From positions 49,152,251 through 49,216,250 of the forward strand of contig JAWZYU010000018.1 of assembly GCA_038380435.1 (NCBI GenBank): a stretch of 64,000 nt of DNA, written 5' to 3'. Origin of the DNA: Ryuthela nishihirai. Lineage: Eukaryota > Arthropoda > Arachnida > Araneae > Heptathelidae. Position 1 is the first letter of the stretch; each line of letters starts with the position of its first letter. Both the position numbers and the translations under genes were made by a program. A model generated the notes under the pieces. The model made no database searches. It was given only the letters and a program-made list of their open reading frames with translations, and was not told where the DNA came from. Positions 32,763 through 44,289 of this stretch are shown here, piece by piece.

Positions 32763-33180
32763 TGGTTTAGATTGGGTTGTTTTACCTGTAACACTTTTCT
32801 TGGCATGTTCGTTAACCAACGAACATGCCAAGACATGTTGGAAAAGTGTAACACTTTTCTGCGTCACTTTTCTTGGCACGCGATGGTCTGAATGACCAGA
32901 GCACATGGACCCCAAGATTTCAGTGAAGATAAGGCGATGGAAACTTCCCATCCAGTTCATACCGTGTTATGTTTCAAGGTGCCCCCAGTGTGTGGCTCTC
33001 CTCTAGAAAATCTCAATTTATGGCTAACTTCCCATTCGACGGATGACAGCCTCTCAGTATCTCCTTTCTGACTGACGGCATAATTGGCGTTAACGGTAAT
33101 ACATTTCAACGCTTTCACCATTGGGATTCGAACGGGAAAACTACAGATTTAAAAACTAGGTTTTAGCACAAAAAAACTAT
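32763..33180 (-). repeat. SINE family A copy with local rearrangement
   Basis: Tail 'ttgggttgttttacctgtaa', body with 'ctggtc'-type and 'gatgacagcctctcagtatc'-region sequence, head near 33120-33160 ('gggattcgaacgggaaaact'). In the tail a 34-bp perfect palindrome ('cttggcatgttcgtt'/'aacgaacatgccaag', about 32799-32832) and a duplicated 'gtgtaacacttttct' show template-switch style rearrangement. Confidence 0.75.
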
Positions 33181-33555
33181 TGCTTAAAACTGAGCTTACT
33201 GTTATCTGGATCTTTATCAATACCTTTAATGAATGAGAGTAAAATTTTAAAATCAAAAGCAGTGACAAAAAAAAAACTGCTGTGTCATTAAAAAATGAAG
33301 AACAAAGACACAGCTTTGAAAAATAATGCTTCTTAGAATGGTTTTCCTATCTCTTCTCGGTACTAGCCTTACCAAGGAAAAAATATGTCGACAGAGAATG
33401 GTGCTGCCCGGAGACTGGCCGAACTGACCAATCGTGATGACATGTGATTGGACAAGTCTGCAGGGAGGCTACCTGATAGGTGATTCTTGCTGCAGCTACG
33501 GAACTTTGAATGAGAAGAGATGTAAGAATAGAAGGTTTCCCTAATAGAGAAGGTT

Positions 33556-33617
33556 TCTGACACGATTCTTCTTTCGGTGATACTTTCTTTAATCACCGAA
33601 AGAAGAATCGTGTCAGA
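33556..33617. repeat. Perfect 26-bp hairpin
   Basis: 'tctgacacgattcttctttc' onward (33556-33581) is exactly reverse-complemented at 33592-33617 around a 10-nt loop. Perfect pairing indicates a very recent inverted duplication or a conserved structure. No terminator-like context; this is animal DNA. Confidence 0.95.
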
Positions 33618-33769
33618 TCCTACTCCTTATCCGTTCTTTGTTTAATCGGAGAGGTTACTTTCCGCTGGAGGTGGTATAGAATCTGTTCGGTTGGAAACTG
33701 TAGGAGATATGTAGGAGGCAGCAATAATGGTCGACCTTTATGCATATACTGTAAAGTTAGTTTAAGTAA

Positions 33770-33990
33770 ATATAATAATAATAATAATAATAATAAATAC
33801 CCCCTCAAGCAGCTGCTTGCCACAGAGGTCTGACAGGAGCCTGTCAGTTTATATGCCATAGTATAAGATCTGAGAGGATGGCAGGGCCTCAGCAGAAAAA
33901 ACGACACATACATCCATGCCTTACCCGGGGTTCGAACCCAGGTCCCTTAGATCAGTAGCCAAGCGCGCTAACCACTCGGCCATGGACATA
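33770..33990 (-). repeat. SINE family B copy with (ATT)n tail
   Basis: The tRNA-like head on the minus strand reads 'tggccgagtggttagcgcgc' with a perfect B box 'gggttcgaaccccgg'. The 3' end runs into a TTA/ATT microsatellite at 33771-33796. About 190 bp of body. Confidence 0.9.
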
Positions 33991-34281
33991 ATTATAATTA
34001 AGTGTTAATTCAAATCATTATCTCGTTCGTTAACTACCAGATAGACATTCTCAAATTCTAACAATTTTAGTTGGAGACTCTTAATAAGAAAACCCGACAA
34101 ACAGCCCACTAACCGTAAACAGTACGAGAAATGAAATGTGAGCTGTTTGGTTCATACACACAAATTCTTTTGAAACCTCTGAAGCTAAAACAACAGAGAC
34201 TTCAAAATTAAATCATTATCTTTTTCATAGATTTAGTTTGGTTAATGGAAGTGTTTATGTTCGTAAGACTTTCTACAAATA

Positions 34282-35661
34282 CACTGGCGGAAATTGAAAA
34301 AAGAACACCCAGAATGAATTCCTTTAGGAACGTCATAAGTTTTAGTTAATAGTTAATAGTTAAGGGCAGAAGAAACCGTTTGAAAGTCATTGGATGAAAT
34401 AATGACGTCACTGAGGACGACAACATGCAAATGCACGCAGCGCGTATTTAAGGACTAAGGCGTGAAGAAGTTATTCGTTTTGTGTCGTGTTGTTCAGTGC
34501 TCTTTGAAGAAGTTATCATGCCTGGATGACACAGTCGTGCTACATTTGTTCAATTAGCGGAGTTTGAGTGAGGTTGTATAGTGGTTCTGCGGAAAGAATG
34601 CTGGTCTTTTTGTCAAATTGCACACCGCATTGGATGGTAGGTATCGGAAATGGTGCGATGCAGACGTGGTTCCGGGCAACACAGAGTTACAGACGCACGA
34701 GAGGATCGGTGTATCAGGAATGTGGCTGTGGCAGAGTGGACAGCTACAGTGTTACAATCTTCTGTCGTACAAAGGGTGTCTACAAGAATGATACACAATC
34801 GTCTTTTGCAAGCAGGACTACGGGCACGTGTGCTGCAGGCATGTTACCACTATCACATCATCACTGTCGAGCACGTTTGCAGTGGTGTCAAGAACGAGTT
34901 CATTAGAGGGAAGAATGGCAGTCTGTGGTCTTCAGTGATGAAAGCCGATTCTACTTAGGAGTGTCTGATGGTCGTTTATGCGTCCGAAGGCGACAAGGTG
35001 AGCGGCTACTTCCATCGTGCATCTGCCAGCAACACACAGGTTCCATGCCGGGCATCATGCTGTGGGGAGCGATTAGCTACACTTTCGTTCGTGTCTGGTG
35101 TTTGTACAAGGTACACTGAATAGCAATACGTACATCAGCGTCATCGTACAGTCGGTTGTCCTGTCATATTTCCGTGTTATCCCAAATGTGATATTCCAGC
35201 AGGATAACCCCCGCCCACACTCCACCTGGGCAACTCAACATGCTTTCCAGGTAGTGCACCAACTCCCTTGGCCAGCACGCTCTCCAGACTTGTCTCCAAT
35301 GGAACATGTCTGGGACTGGATCGGACAAAGAATCTTCCGCGAACCGCGGCAGGCAAAGACTATCGCTGAATTACGCGTCTAATTTGAAAGCGCATGGAAT
35401 AGTATCCCCCAGCGTGATATCCAGCATTTGCATAACCGATTGCATGCCAGATTGGAAGCTTGTATTGCTGCACGAGGAGGTTCAACACCTTATTAAAATG
35501 TTCGTCCTGTAAAATGTAATGCTCATTAAAAGATAAAATAAACATTGATTCACTTCACACGTGTGATCACTGTCCTTTCTCAACAAGTTGTTTCTACTGA
35601 ATAAATCTCATAGATTAAGCTTCAATTGTTAATTGTGTTCTTTTTTCTATTTCCGCCAGTG
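34282..35661 (+). mobile_element. Tc1-like element, full length
   Basis: Terminal inverted repeats 'cactggcggaaattgaaaaa' (34282) and its complement 'tttctatttccgccagtg' (ending 35661) are flanked by TA on both sides (34280-34281, 35662-35663). Size 1380 bp, normal for Tc1. Contains one broken transposase. Confidence 0.95.
34517..35480 (+). pseudogene. Tc1 transposase (DD34E), broken
   Basis: Cut-and-paste DDE transposase. From ATG 34517 a stop occurs at codon 4 and another at about codon 17, then a frame shift. The N-terminal DNA-binding part continues in 34650-34958 ('RGSGQHRVTDAREDRCIRN'). The catalytic blocks are: first Asp in 'VFSDESRFYLG' (about 34926-34960), second Asp in 'IFQQDNPRPHSTWAT' (about 35195-35235) and Glu in 'RSPDLSPMEHVWDW' (about 35285-35325). 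The triad is therefore present but spread over two further frames. A stop near 35381 splits the C-terminus. TGA stops at CpG-type positions suggest ordinary decay. Inactive. Confidence 0.9.
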
Positions 35662-36238
35662 TAGTTATCGGCTTTCATTTGTAACGATGCAGTTGCGAGG
35701 CAATATATTGGCAATATTGGTTGTTATCTAATTTGCTGAAAGCTCGGAAAATGTTTTGTTAGTTTTTAAGAAACCTTCCAGCAGAATCCCTCATTACTCC
35801 CAAAAAGGTTCTTTAAGGACATTTGAATCTTCTTCGTAGCCAAAACTTTCTGTATCATGCCCAAAAATAAAGTTAGAGAGCACCCGATGTTGTAAATACT
35901 TAGCGTGAAAACGAAGTGTTATAATATTTTAAAAGAATATAATCCCTATATCGCATTTACATATAAATAAAAGGTAATAGTTTTTATTAAATATTCAAAG
36001 TCGTTATTACTCGAAATTATCTAATAAGTGACTTTTCGCTATCAGTTCATGCTGGCGGTAATCTTAAATTTTGTTATTTCGGTTTGAAAAAAATAAATCT
36101 GGTAAATATATATATAAAATGTAATACTCTGAAATAGCGAGTGGGAACAGTTGACGATCGATAGAGAGAATCGAAGTAGTCCATAATCAGAGTAAAGAGC
36201 CTCATGTCTTGGTGTTACTTTAAATATAGTCTCTAGAG

Positions 36239-36749
36239 TAGTATTTCTCAACAGGGACTCCGCAAGCAGTCTTCGGGATTCTGCGAAACGACTGTATTCC
36301 CGAGATCAAAAGAATATCCTGAAATTGCAAAAAAGAGTAGCTATTCCTCTTTTACTTCAATCATCTCTGAGGAATATTGAAAATAAACAAAGAAATCGTA
36401 TGTTGCCATTGGAAGAACAACTGTGCGTTTCTTTATCCAAAATTCGTCCAAGAATTTATGACTTGTGCAAGTGAAAAAACGCTCAGATCTCACTCTGAAT
36501 AATTGATTATTAAAATGTCTTCTAATAATTCTGCGATGCAATGATTAATTATATTAAATTTGAAAAATATCTGTTTAATCTAATATCATCTATTTTGTTC
36601 AGGTGGGGGAAAGGTGACTTAAAAAAAAAGAATCTGTTTTTTAGTATTTTTCATCGTTCCTTAGGAATTGACAATACCTTGAGGAGTTCCGTAGAACTTC
36701 ACAAAAGCTTTCAGGGGTTCCTTTACTGTTAAAAGTTTGGAAAACATGG
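36239..36749. mobile_element. hAT-type non-autonomous element (511 bp)
   Basis: Termini 'tagtatttctcaaca' and, on the complement, 'ccatgttttccaaac' resemble the hAT 'CAGTGTTTCTCAAC' end. 8-bp flanks CTCTAGAG (36231-36238) and CTCTAGAC (36750-36757) match at 7 of 8. No transposase inside. Confidence 0.8.
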
Positions 36750-36769
36750 CTCTAGACTCTGGAACTGGT

Positions 36770-38040
36770 TTCAAGAGACAGAAGTTGATGAGGAAAGACC
36801 GTAAACAGTTCACTCGCTAATTACCAAATGCGAAAGGACAATTTCAAACAAAATCTAGTGTTCAGATTTCAAACGAAACAGTCAGACATCGACTGTTTAA
36901 CGTATGTTTTTATGCTCGAAAGCTAATACTGTGTCTTTATCAACTCCTTCTCATTATATAGCGAGGACATTATGATGCCAAGAACACTGAAGTCTCAGTC
37001 CTACTCAATAGTCAATGTTCTCAAATGAGTCAAAATTTAGATGGAATTATTCTCTACGATTAAGGTGGTTCCTACGCGCTATTCATGTTTCCTATTTTTT
37101 ATGCCGTATTTTTTGAAAAAGAGGAAGTAACATACTATTCCGATTTATTCCAGTGTCTTAGAAAACTAAAAAAAGCCATATACTTGCGCTAAACTGCAAT
37201 GAAAATCTCCCTGGCAGAACAAAAGAAAACATTTTGAATACTGCAATCCGTTGCGTAGACTTCTGTCAATACTGGCAGGCATTATGCAAAATCGTATGCA
37301 CAGTTCAGCGTCTGGAGAACTGTCGGAGAAAACGTTTTGGACTGTTGTATTAATGGAAAGTCTGCACATGGAGGAGAAGGAATTACTTTTTTCAAAAAAT
37401 GAAGTTGTTCTGGAACAACATACAAACACTTACACAAGAACATGACCGCTGGTGTAGTGGTTAGGTACGCTAACCACTAGGTATGGATTAGACCTGGAAG
37501 TGATATCTCAATCTCGATGTACATAGTTTTATGTTTCATAGAGGGTCGTATGCCATCAAATACCAGCAATACTTATTATACTTAATAATATAATATGAGC
37601 ACGAACCTTCAACGATAAAAGCCACCTATGTATTAGGTATCACCTCAGAGTTTAAAATTCTTACCTTTCCAACACAAGGAAACAAATCCACGAGGAAATC
37701 AGTTGGTCGTTCAAAAGGTGAATCCTATCCGAAAAAACTGAATGTACCTTGGTTGTTTAATATGTTATTGGAAAACATGTGTGAACAGACAACTCAAAGA
37801 ACAGCTTATTGAATATCACCCCAAAATCATAGTTACTAATCTCAATACCGAATTTCTAATTATCGATCAAAAGCAGTATGATCGGCTGGCAAATTAAGAA
37901 ACTTTCCAGAGTAAAGGGAAAGAAAGCAGACATTTGGAAAAATGAAGTTATTAAATTTCAGAAATTTCGTAATTGGAATCAGTTTAAGATGCTTTTAACA
38001 TTGTTATACTATTCCCGAATTTTATAAAATTTAATATCTA
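36770..38040. other. No recognised gene; one tRNA-like segment
   Basis: AT-rich. At about 37445-37500 an A-box-like 'ctggtgtagtggttaggtac' precedes a short inverted 'gctaaccacta'. No SINE body follows that I can match. Confidence 0.4.
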
Positions 38041-38046
38041 TATGCA

Positions 38047-38223
38047 GTAGCGGATTTAGACGTCCAGGGGACCTAAGTAGAACATTATTTAGGAAATCTG
38101 TGGTGTGTAATTGAAATGACCTCTAATATTATGAAAGCAATTCATAGAATGTTTTAGAGGCCCCTGGGTAGCCGGACGGTACGGCCCCTTAGTCCGTTCT
38201 TCAGTAAATTCCCCCTGTCTACA
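38047..38223. mobile_element. Possible small MITE
   Basis: Left end 'cagtagcggatttagacgtc' and right end 'cggccccttagtccgttctt' are imperfect inverted repeats (CGGATTTAG / CGGACTAAG) around about 175 bp. No target duplication is certain. Confidence 0.35.
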
Positions 38224-38229
38224 TGCACT

Positions 38230-39885
38230 CAAAAAATAGTAGAGAATACGAGTATTCGTGAATATCTTAAGTAATTAAAGACTAAAGCATTCCAACCATT
38301 CTGACTGCGAAACGTTTCTTTCTGAACTCTTAGGCTTAATAAAGAATCGCCTCATTGGAGCATTGAGACCAATTCCAAAAATCCTGTTTGAATTTGGGCA
38401 CCAGAGTTTTCGTCGAAGCTCCTTCATATAACTTTAGAACATGTTCAAGTTTCTACTTATTCTCTTTGCTAATATATGGTACTACAATGCAAGCATCGTA
38501 GTCAAATCAATGCAACATCTCTCTGCAGAGAAAGCTGATCCATGGTAGCTGTCAATTCCTTCTCCTAATAAATATTTTCTGAAATTTAAATACCTACGTT
38601 CTCTTTCACGTACAGAATGGAGTGGCAAGTCGACCCTGTCGTGTCTGTCGTGTCGACCCTGTCGTGTCTCTCTAATTTATTTTGTATGTTATTCATTGTT
38701 ATTGTATATATCTATGTTATAACTGCATTTTCAGAAGTGTCGTAGATGGGAACGTTGATCATTAGTTTTTATTAGTGGTGAAGCTGAGCCTTTCACCATA
38801 TGTTGAACGAAGCAAGTGCTGGTCTTACTGCACTTTCATCACTCTGCCCCAATTGGTAGCTAGAAGGGTTAAGGTGTGAGTCACCAAGAGAAGCGATGTG
38901 AGATGCAGAAATGAACAATTCAGAATGAGTGTTCCTTACGAATGGAGAAGTCAAGTTTGGTTAGTTCGTCAAAGTGCTGTAGCTCTCTCTCGAAAGCCTT
39001 AAAATAGCAGGGTTCGATTTTGTGTGAGCCAGATTTATGTAGACAGGAATTAGGATATCCTCTCGCCGAAGTTTTCGGGTCTATAAATCGATTTCTATAC
39101 GGGAAAATAAATATATCCACCTCATTAAGTGGATGCGTACAAAAGCAAAAGCAGCATTCAGGCTATATTAAGCTGATCGGAGAAAGTCACCAAGGCATCA
39201 TAAAGCCATTTCATCCAATGAAGTGTTGAGCAAAGATAAGGCCCACAGAATCGAGCACATATATATGTGTGATGTAAAATATTTATGAAAATAAATATGT
39301 GTGAATGTAAATAAGCAGTGTGCCGTCTTCTACTTAGTGCTTTGGACATTTATTTCTTTCATCAAAGGCATGGCATATCTTACGTACACCAAACAACATT
39401 TTTAACTGCTCACCTCCATAAGCTATCCATAATAATAATCAACGTTAGAAAAGGTACTTATTTCTTACATAAAACATGGAACTTTTTCTGTGGCTGAATA
39501 TTACATCTGGTAGTTGTTCTTGCTAGAATTCGTGTGGGTGCGACTCTGCCTGGTCAGGATGTTAATACTATCTAGGTGGCAGATTAATAGAAACTCATAT
39601 GTTCTTTTGCATATGTACACTTTATCCATATACAACAATTATTGCAATTAATATACATATATTATTATATATATATACAATTAATAGTGAGATGTCAACC
39701 GTTACAGTCACTTGTTTTGAAGCAGAACAGGCTGCAAGTAGACTTAGCGTTCCCACTGCTGGAAACAAGAAAATGGCTAAATCAAAACTCAGAATATTTC
39801 ATTTTCAGAGCGTACTCTCTTCCTCTTCAAAGAGTTCTCTCTTTCGAAAGAACTGGCAGATGTTGTCACGTGATGTTTTTTTTTT
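38230..39885. other. No recognised gene
   Basis: Spacer with a short duplicated 'gtcgaccctgtcgtgtct' near 38630-38665 and a (TA)n tract at about 39655-39678. Overlapping open frames at 39599-40049 have no motif. Confidence 0.4.
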
Positions 39886-39889
39886 TTTT

Positions 39890-40195
39890 TTCAGGGACAT
39901 TATGGTACTCGGCCAATGGGACATGGAGACAATTCCCTGTGCCACGTCAACTGTCTCATTCCCATATAAGGAGACAGTGGGACCTTAACCACGCACACAT
40001 ATTGCATTTCTTCACCCAGTCCCCAAACTTGATCAATTGCTGGCGCTGATGCTAGGCAAAAAAGACCCAGCTGCCAAATTGTCGATCCTGGCTCTTCCTC
40101 CTTTCTGCCCTAGCTGACCAAGTCCCTAAAATGGGATTCGAATTCATGTCTCTCAGAAGCATGGGAGACGTCATAACAACTAGATCATCAAAGAC
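39890..40195 (-). repeat. Third SINE-like family (C)
   Basis: On the minus strand: A-box-like 'tgatctagttgttatgacg', B-box-like 'aattcgaatcccat', then a body of about 230 bp ('gacttggtcagctagggcag', 'gtcccactgtctccttatat'). A single copy is recognised here; the tRNA-like piece at 40905-40978 shares its head ('catgcttctgggagacat'). Confidence 0.6.
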
Positions 40196-40407
40196 TAATA
40201 GCTTTCTTCAGCAATATTACATTCCCGCAAATATTGTTCATTTGCCACTGGCGCCATCTATGTCAGGACTGGGCAACCAAGCTGCCACATATGATGGAAG
40301 CAATATTTGTCCTCACCCTGATAGCGTTACATAAATAATTCAGTAATGAATCATCACAGGAAATGTTACGTTGCTGAAGAAAACAGGTAGTCGCTGATGG
40401 TCAAGGG

Positions 40408-40908
40408 CAATGTTTCCCAAAGTGGGCGATACCACCCCCTGCTGGGCGCTGGAACGATCCAGGAGGTCGGTAGTATCCTCGGGTGCAATTGGGGGCGGTG
40501 GAAGCATAAAGAAAGAGGGGAAGATAAAGAAATTTTGAAAATCAGTTCGTATATGTTTCATCTGTTGTATAACATAGAGTTAAAATCGTAGTGATTACTT
40601 TATTTTCCAAATAAACACATAAAATTATTCTTCGTTAGCTTAATTTTCTGTTGTGTAATGCGAATTTTACTATGGTTGATTTTAATAAATAATTTTATAA
40701 TTTCAAGCTTCAAGATGTCTTATTTACAACAACATGTTTCTTTACTATGTTGTAGGACGTAATTAAAAATATAGATACATAAAAGAACGTAAATTTCTCA
40801 CTACATCTTTCTGTTTGTTCGCTTGAAGAAGGTAGATTTCCTGGGGGGCGCTGAGTAATTTTTTTTCTCAAAAGGAGGCGGTAGGACAAATAAGTTTGGA
40901 AACTTTTG
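40408..40908. mobile_element. hAT-type non-autonomous element (501 bp)
   Basis: Left end 'caatgtttcccaaagtggg', complement of right end 'caaaagtttccaaactt'. Flanking 8-mers GTCAAGGG and GTCTAGTG agree at 6 of 8. Inner borders carry the 'gggcgctgg' and 'ggggggcgctga' motifs typical of this hAT group. Confidence 0.7.
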
Positions 40909-40978
40909 GTCTAGTGGTTATGATCCCTGTCATGCTTCTGGGAGACATATGGGTTCGAATCCCATTCAAAACGAAACC
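40905..40978 (+). repeat. tRNA-like sequence (SINE C head or tRNA pseudogene)
   Basis: Perfect Pol III boxes: A box 'tggtctagtgg' and B box 'gggttcgaatccc', spaced as in a tRNA. The acceptor ends do not pair convincingly, so it is not a functional tRNA gene. The neighbouring hAT element appears to have inserted at its A box. Confidence 0.6.
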
Positions 40979-41007
40979 AAATTCTTTTCAGGTAATTATT
41001 AGTAGTA

Positions 41008-41945
41008 TACACCGAAGAACCAAAACATTTTGACCACCTGCCTCTGATGTTGATCCTCCATGTGCCGCCAAAACAGTTCTTACGCAGTGAGGCAATGACA
41101 TTAGAAGATTTCTAAAGATGCCTTGTGGTATCTGGTATCAACACGTTAGCAGTAGATCCTTTAACTCTAGTAAGTTATGTGGTTGAGCTGCTGCAGATTG
41201 GATATGCTGTTCCAACACAAACCACAGATGCTCGATTGGATTGATGTCTGGGGAATTTGGAGTCTTCCTCATGTTCTGCGAGCCATTCTCGAACAATCCG
41301 GGCAGTGTGGCATGGCACATTATCCTGCTGAAAGAAGGCACTACTAGAGGGACATACCTTGCCATGAAAGAATGTACCTGGTCTGTAATGATGTTTAAGT
41401 AGGTGGTAGACGACATAGTTTCCTGCACATCAATGACTGGACTCAGGATTTTCTTGCAAAACCTTATCCAAAGCATTACACTTTCTCCACCTGCTTTTTT
41501 CATCCCACTATGCATCCTAGTGCCAAAACCTCCCCAGGTAAACGATTTACACGTACCCGGCCAACCACATGGTGCAACTGGACACGAGATTTATCAGACC
41601 AAAGTATCTATTCCAATCATTCAAGTTCCAGTGTTAATGATCGTGTGACCATTGTAAGCTCTTTCGACGGTAAACCAAGGTTAGCATCAGCACTCGGGGG
41701 CGGCCTGCGTCTATGTAGCCCCATTTTAGGCAGGGTTCGATGTGCTGTGTGTTGAGACATATTACTCCTGTCAAAATTACGGGAGAGTTGCTCCACAGTA
41801 TACCTTCTGTTGGCTTGTACCATACGGGATATTCATCGCTCACCTCTATCATCAATGATGTCGGCCCACACCTTGCCGGCGTTTCATGGCTTTTCCCCCT
41901 CGACCATTTTTTGAAAAGTAAATGTTTGGCCGTTTCCATATTTAA
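41008..41945 (-). mobile_element. Tc1-like element, 5'-truncated
   Basis: One terminal repeat is seen at 41008 ('caccgaagaaccaaaacatt') next to TATA. The matching end is absent beyond 41945, so the N-terminal side is lost. Confidence 0.8.
41138..41940 (-). pseudogene. Tc1 transposase fragment
   Basis: Minus-strand frame 41515-41138 reads 'MHSGMKKAGGESVMLWIRFC' and ends with 'NSPDINPIEHLWFVLEQHI', which holds the final Glu of the DD34E triad. The middle 'DNAPCH'-type motif is altered ('SRIMCHATLPGLFE'), so the second Asp cannot be seen in frame. Upstream pieces (41939-41617) cover the helix-turn-helix and linker in two frames ('YTVEQLSRNFDRSNMSQHTA'). Two to three frameshifts. Inactive and truncated. 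Confidence 0.8.
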
Positions 41946-42452
41946 TGATCTCTAATGATATAAATGAAAACTATTGAAGTATTCGAAAAATACGAATTAT
42001 AATATTTTCATTAGTATCAATCCAAAGTTTTCCTATTATCTCTTAAAACAAAACAGTTGCGTTTCCTACCCACCGAAGAAGTAAGGAGTCAACTCATTAT
42101 TGCCAATAAAATCTTCGTGACAGTTACATTCCACCACAAAAAATTCAAATTTTTAGCATGCATATCTATAGTTTGCAATATTCGTTTCGAATTTTAGAAT
42201 TTAAAATTTTTTTTCGCAGTTAGAGAGCGCCATTACAGCTTTCGAAGACTCGAAAAGTGTAATATTTCATCATTACCTATCGAACCAAAAAATAATTATT
42301 AATTTATCTCTAAAAACAAACATTTTTCTTAAAGCAAAAAAGTTACGCTTTCCCATCCATATCTGGGTTTAAGGGATTAACTAATCGTTGCGTACGGAAA
42401 CTTCATGACTTTCACATTCCACCACCAAAATTTCAGGTTTCAAGCTTAAGTA

Positions 42453-42667
42453 CAGTCGCTCAAAAAAGTATCCGAACACTATGGTTGATTACAGAATTCA
42501 GAAAAAATATCTGGCAACGATTTTTTTAGAAATTAGTGATATGACAAACTTCGTGTCACGTGACACGAAGTTTGCCATATCACTAATTTCTAAAAAAATC
42601 GTTGCCAGATATTTTTTCTGAATTCTGTAATCAACCATAGTGTTCGGGTACTTTTTTTGAGCGACTG
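42453..42667. mobile_element. Near-perfect palindromic MITE (215 bp)
   Basis: Starts 'cagtcgctcaaaaaagta' and ends with its complement. The two halves pair almost base for base around the centre 'cgtgtcacgtgacacg' (42553-42568). TA flanks both sides (42451-42452, 42668-42669), as for Tc1/mariner insertions. No loop at all. Confidence 0.95.
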
Positions 42668-43237
42668 TACATCGTTTGCAATGTTCGTTTTGAATTTTTG
42701 GAATTTTCAAAGTTTTTCCACCTTTATAGGGTGCATTATAACTTTTGGGAGATTCGGAAAGTGCGAATCGCAATATTTCGTTTCATTTCATTATATTTAA
42801 CCCAACAATTATTTTGACATTATATATAAAAACAAAAAAGCTCGATGTCTACAGACAGACAAACCGACCACAAAAAGAACAGATTATTTCGTTTTTTTCT
42901 GAAATGAGTGAAGAATTAAATTTATTGAATAATCAATCAATTAATACGGCACTAAGCGACGAATCTCCTGTAAACACGACGTAATTATTACGTCAACGTG
43001 CATTGTTATATTCTGTAGGAAATACTGGTTATGATTAAGAACTCGTTACGCTTATATTACATATTAATTCGTTTCTCTTTTTTATAGGTGGAGGGATTTT
43101 ATGTTATATAAACCCTTGCATTGCACTAAGTTACAATGAGATAAAACTATAAACGGAATTTGATTTTTCTTGTTCTTACATTTAGGAGAAATTCTTGAAC
43201 AAACTATGAAAGACAAGCAGACAAACTTTCTAAACTA

Positions 43238-43866
43238 TACAGGGTGATTCAAAACTTATCATTCAAATTTCGTGGGGAAGTAGGGAATACGTCAGGAAAC
43301 CGATTTTACATAGGAAAGTATGTCCGCAAACGTCATGTACATGAACAAAATGGACAAGTAAAGTGAACACAAGGAAACAGTACAGTTAAGTGGTAACGAA
43401 TGTGACTTTTATTCCAACAAGGTAAAGTACAGGTTCACAGTAGGTGTTCAAAATTGCGACCATTTACACGGACACAGGATTCACAGCGCCGTTGCATTGA
43501 CCGCCGAACATTTTCAAAAACGCCTGGCATATCACGGACAATGCCTGCGGCGGCCACTATTCGTGCAACAAGGTATTCGTAAACTTGCCTAGCTCGGCGG
43601 CCGCTTTCGCCAGTTGCCCCATATGCGAGATGCATATCCGCTAGCTCTTGATGCGTAAAATGATTCATCTTATCACTAGTAAGTCAGCTCGTACACTGAT
43701 GACAGCGGGAGTGGTCGGGCGAGCTGTACACTGGTTGGGTACACACAGCGCCCTCTACATACGCATGCGTACATTTGCGGACATTCTTTCCTATGTGAAA
43801 TCGGTTTCCTGACGTATTCCCTACCTCCCCACAAAATTTGAACGATTAGTTTTGAATCACCCTGTA
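43238..43866 (-). mobile_element. Internally deleted mariner-like element (629 bp)
   Basis: Terminal inverted repeats of about 95 bp begin 'tacagggtgattcaaaac' and are flanked by TA. The interior is one short coding remnant. The right end is only 5 bp from the next mariner. Confidence 0.9.
43435..43668 (-). pseudogene. Fused N- and C-terminal transposase remnant
   Basis: 77 codons: the start 'MNHFTHQELADMHLAYGATG' is the first helix of the DUF4817-type helix-turn-helix found in one mariner-like group, and the end 'VRRSMQRRCESCVRVNGRNFEHLL' (24 residues at the C-terminus; key residues RRC..C and FEHLL) is the C-terminus of the same transposase. The catalytic middle, some 250 residues, is gone, joined in frame. 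It could encode a DNA-binding fragment without transposase activity (inference). Confidence 0.75.
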
Positions 43867-43961
43867 TAGTATTGGGTAGAACCAAAAGTTCGTTCAGATT
43901 TTTCCCAAGAAATGTTACTGGATGTGATCTGCACAGCCACGTGCATTAGCAGCTATAAATA

Positions 43962-44125
43962 GTGTGAGCCATTGGCGCCGAGTAGGGGGTCTGAGGGGCT
44001 CGGCACCCCCTGAAAATTTTCTCTTATATATCTAACAGATAAAATAAATATGTCTGGTATCCTGTTATTGTATGTGCGTCCCCCCTCACCTGAGAATTAA
44101 AAAACCCAGCGCCAGTGGTGTGAGG
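43962..44125. mobile_element. 148-bp hAT-like MITE nested in mariner
   Basis: Body 43970-44117, ends 'cattggcgc' and complement 'cactggcgc'. 8-bp flanks GTGTGAGC (43962-43969) and GTGTGAGG (44118-44125) match at 7 of 8. GC-rich borders with C/G runs. Confidence 0.8.
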
Positions 44126-44289
44126 TTTCGACAGGGGACAGTTGCTAACGTGTTCTGAAAAACAAATTGTGCAGCTTGAGTGAATGATATTCGCGTAGCA
44201 TTTGAATTCGCTCTCAATTAGAAAAGGGAGTTAGGAAGATGCATTTTCGCCATCCTATTTCATTTTTCTTCTCTAGGATAAAAATGCAA

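Noticed and set aside
33940..33990. tRNA gene
   Set aside because: A and B boxes are good, but the sequence continues into a SINE body with no acceptor stem pairing; the other SINE heads likewise.
40905..40978. Functional tRNA gene with perfect A and B boxes
   Set aside because: The 5' and 3' ends do not pair as an acceptor stem, and the head resembles the SINE at 40195.
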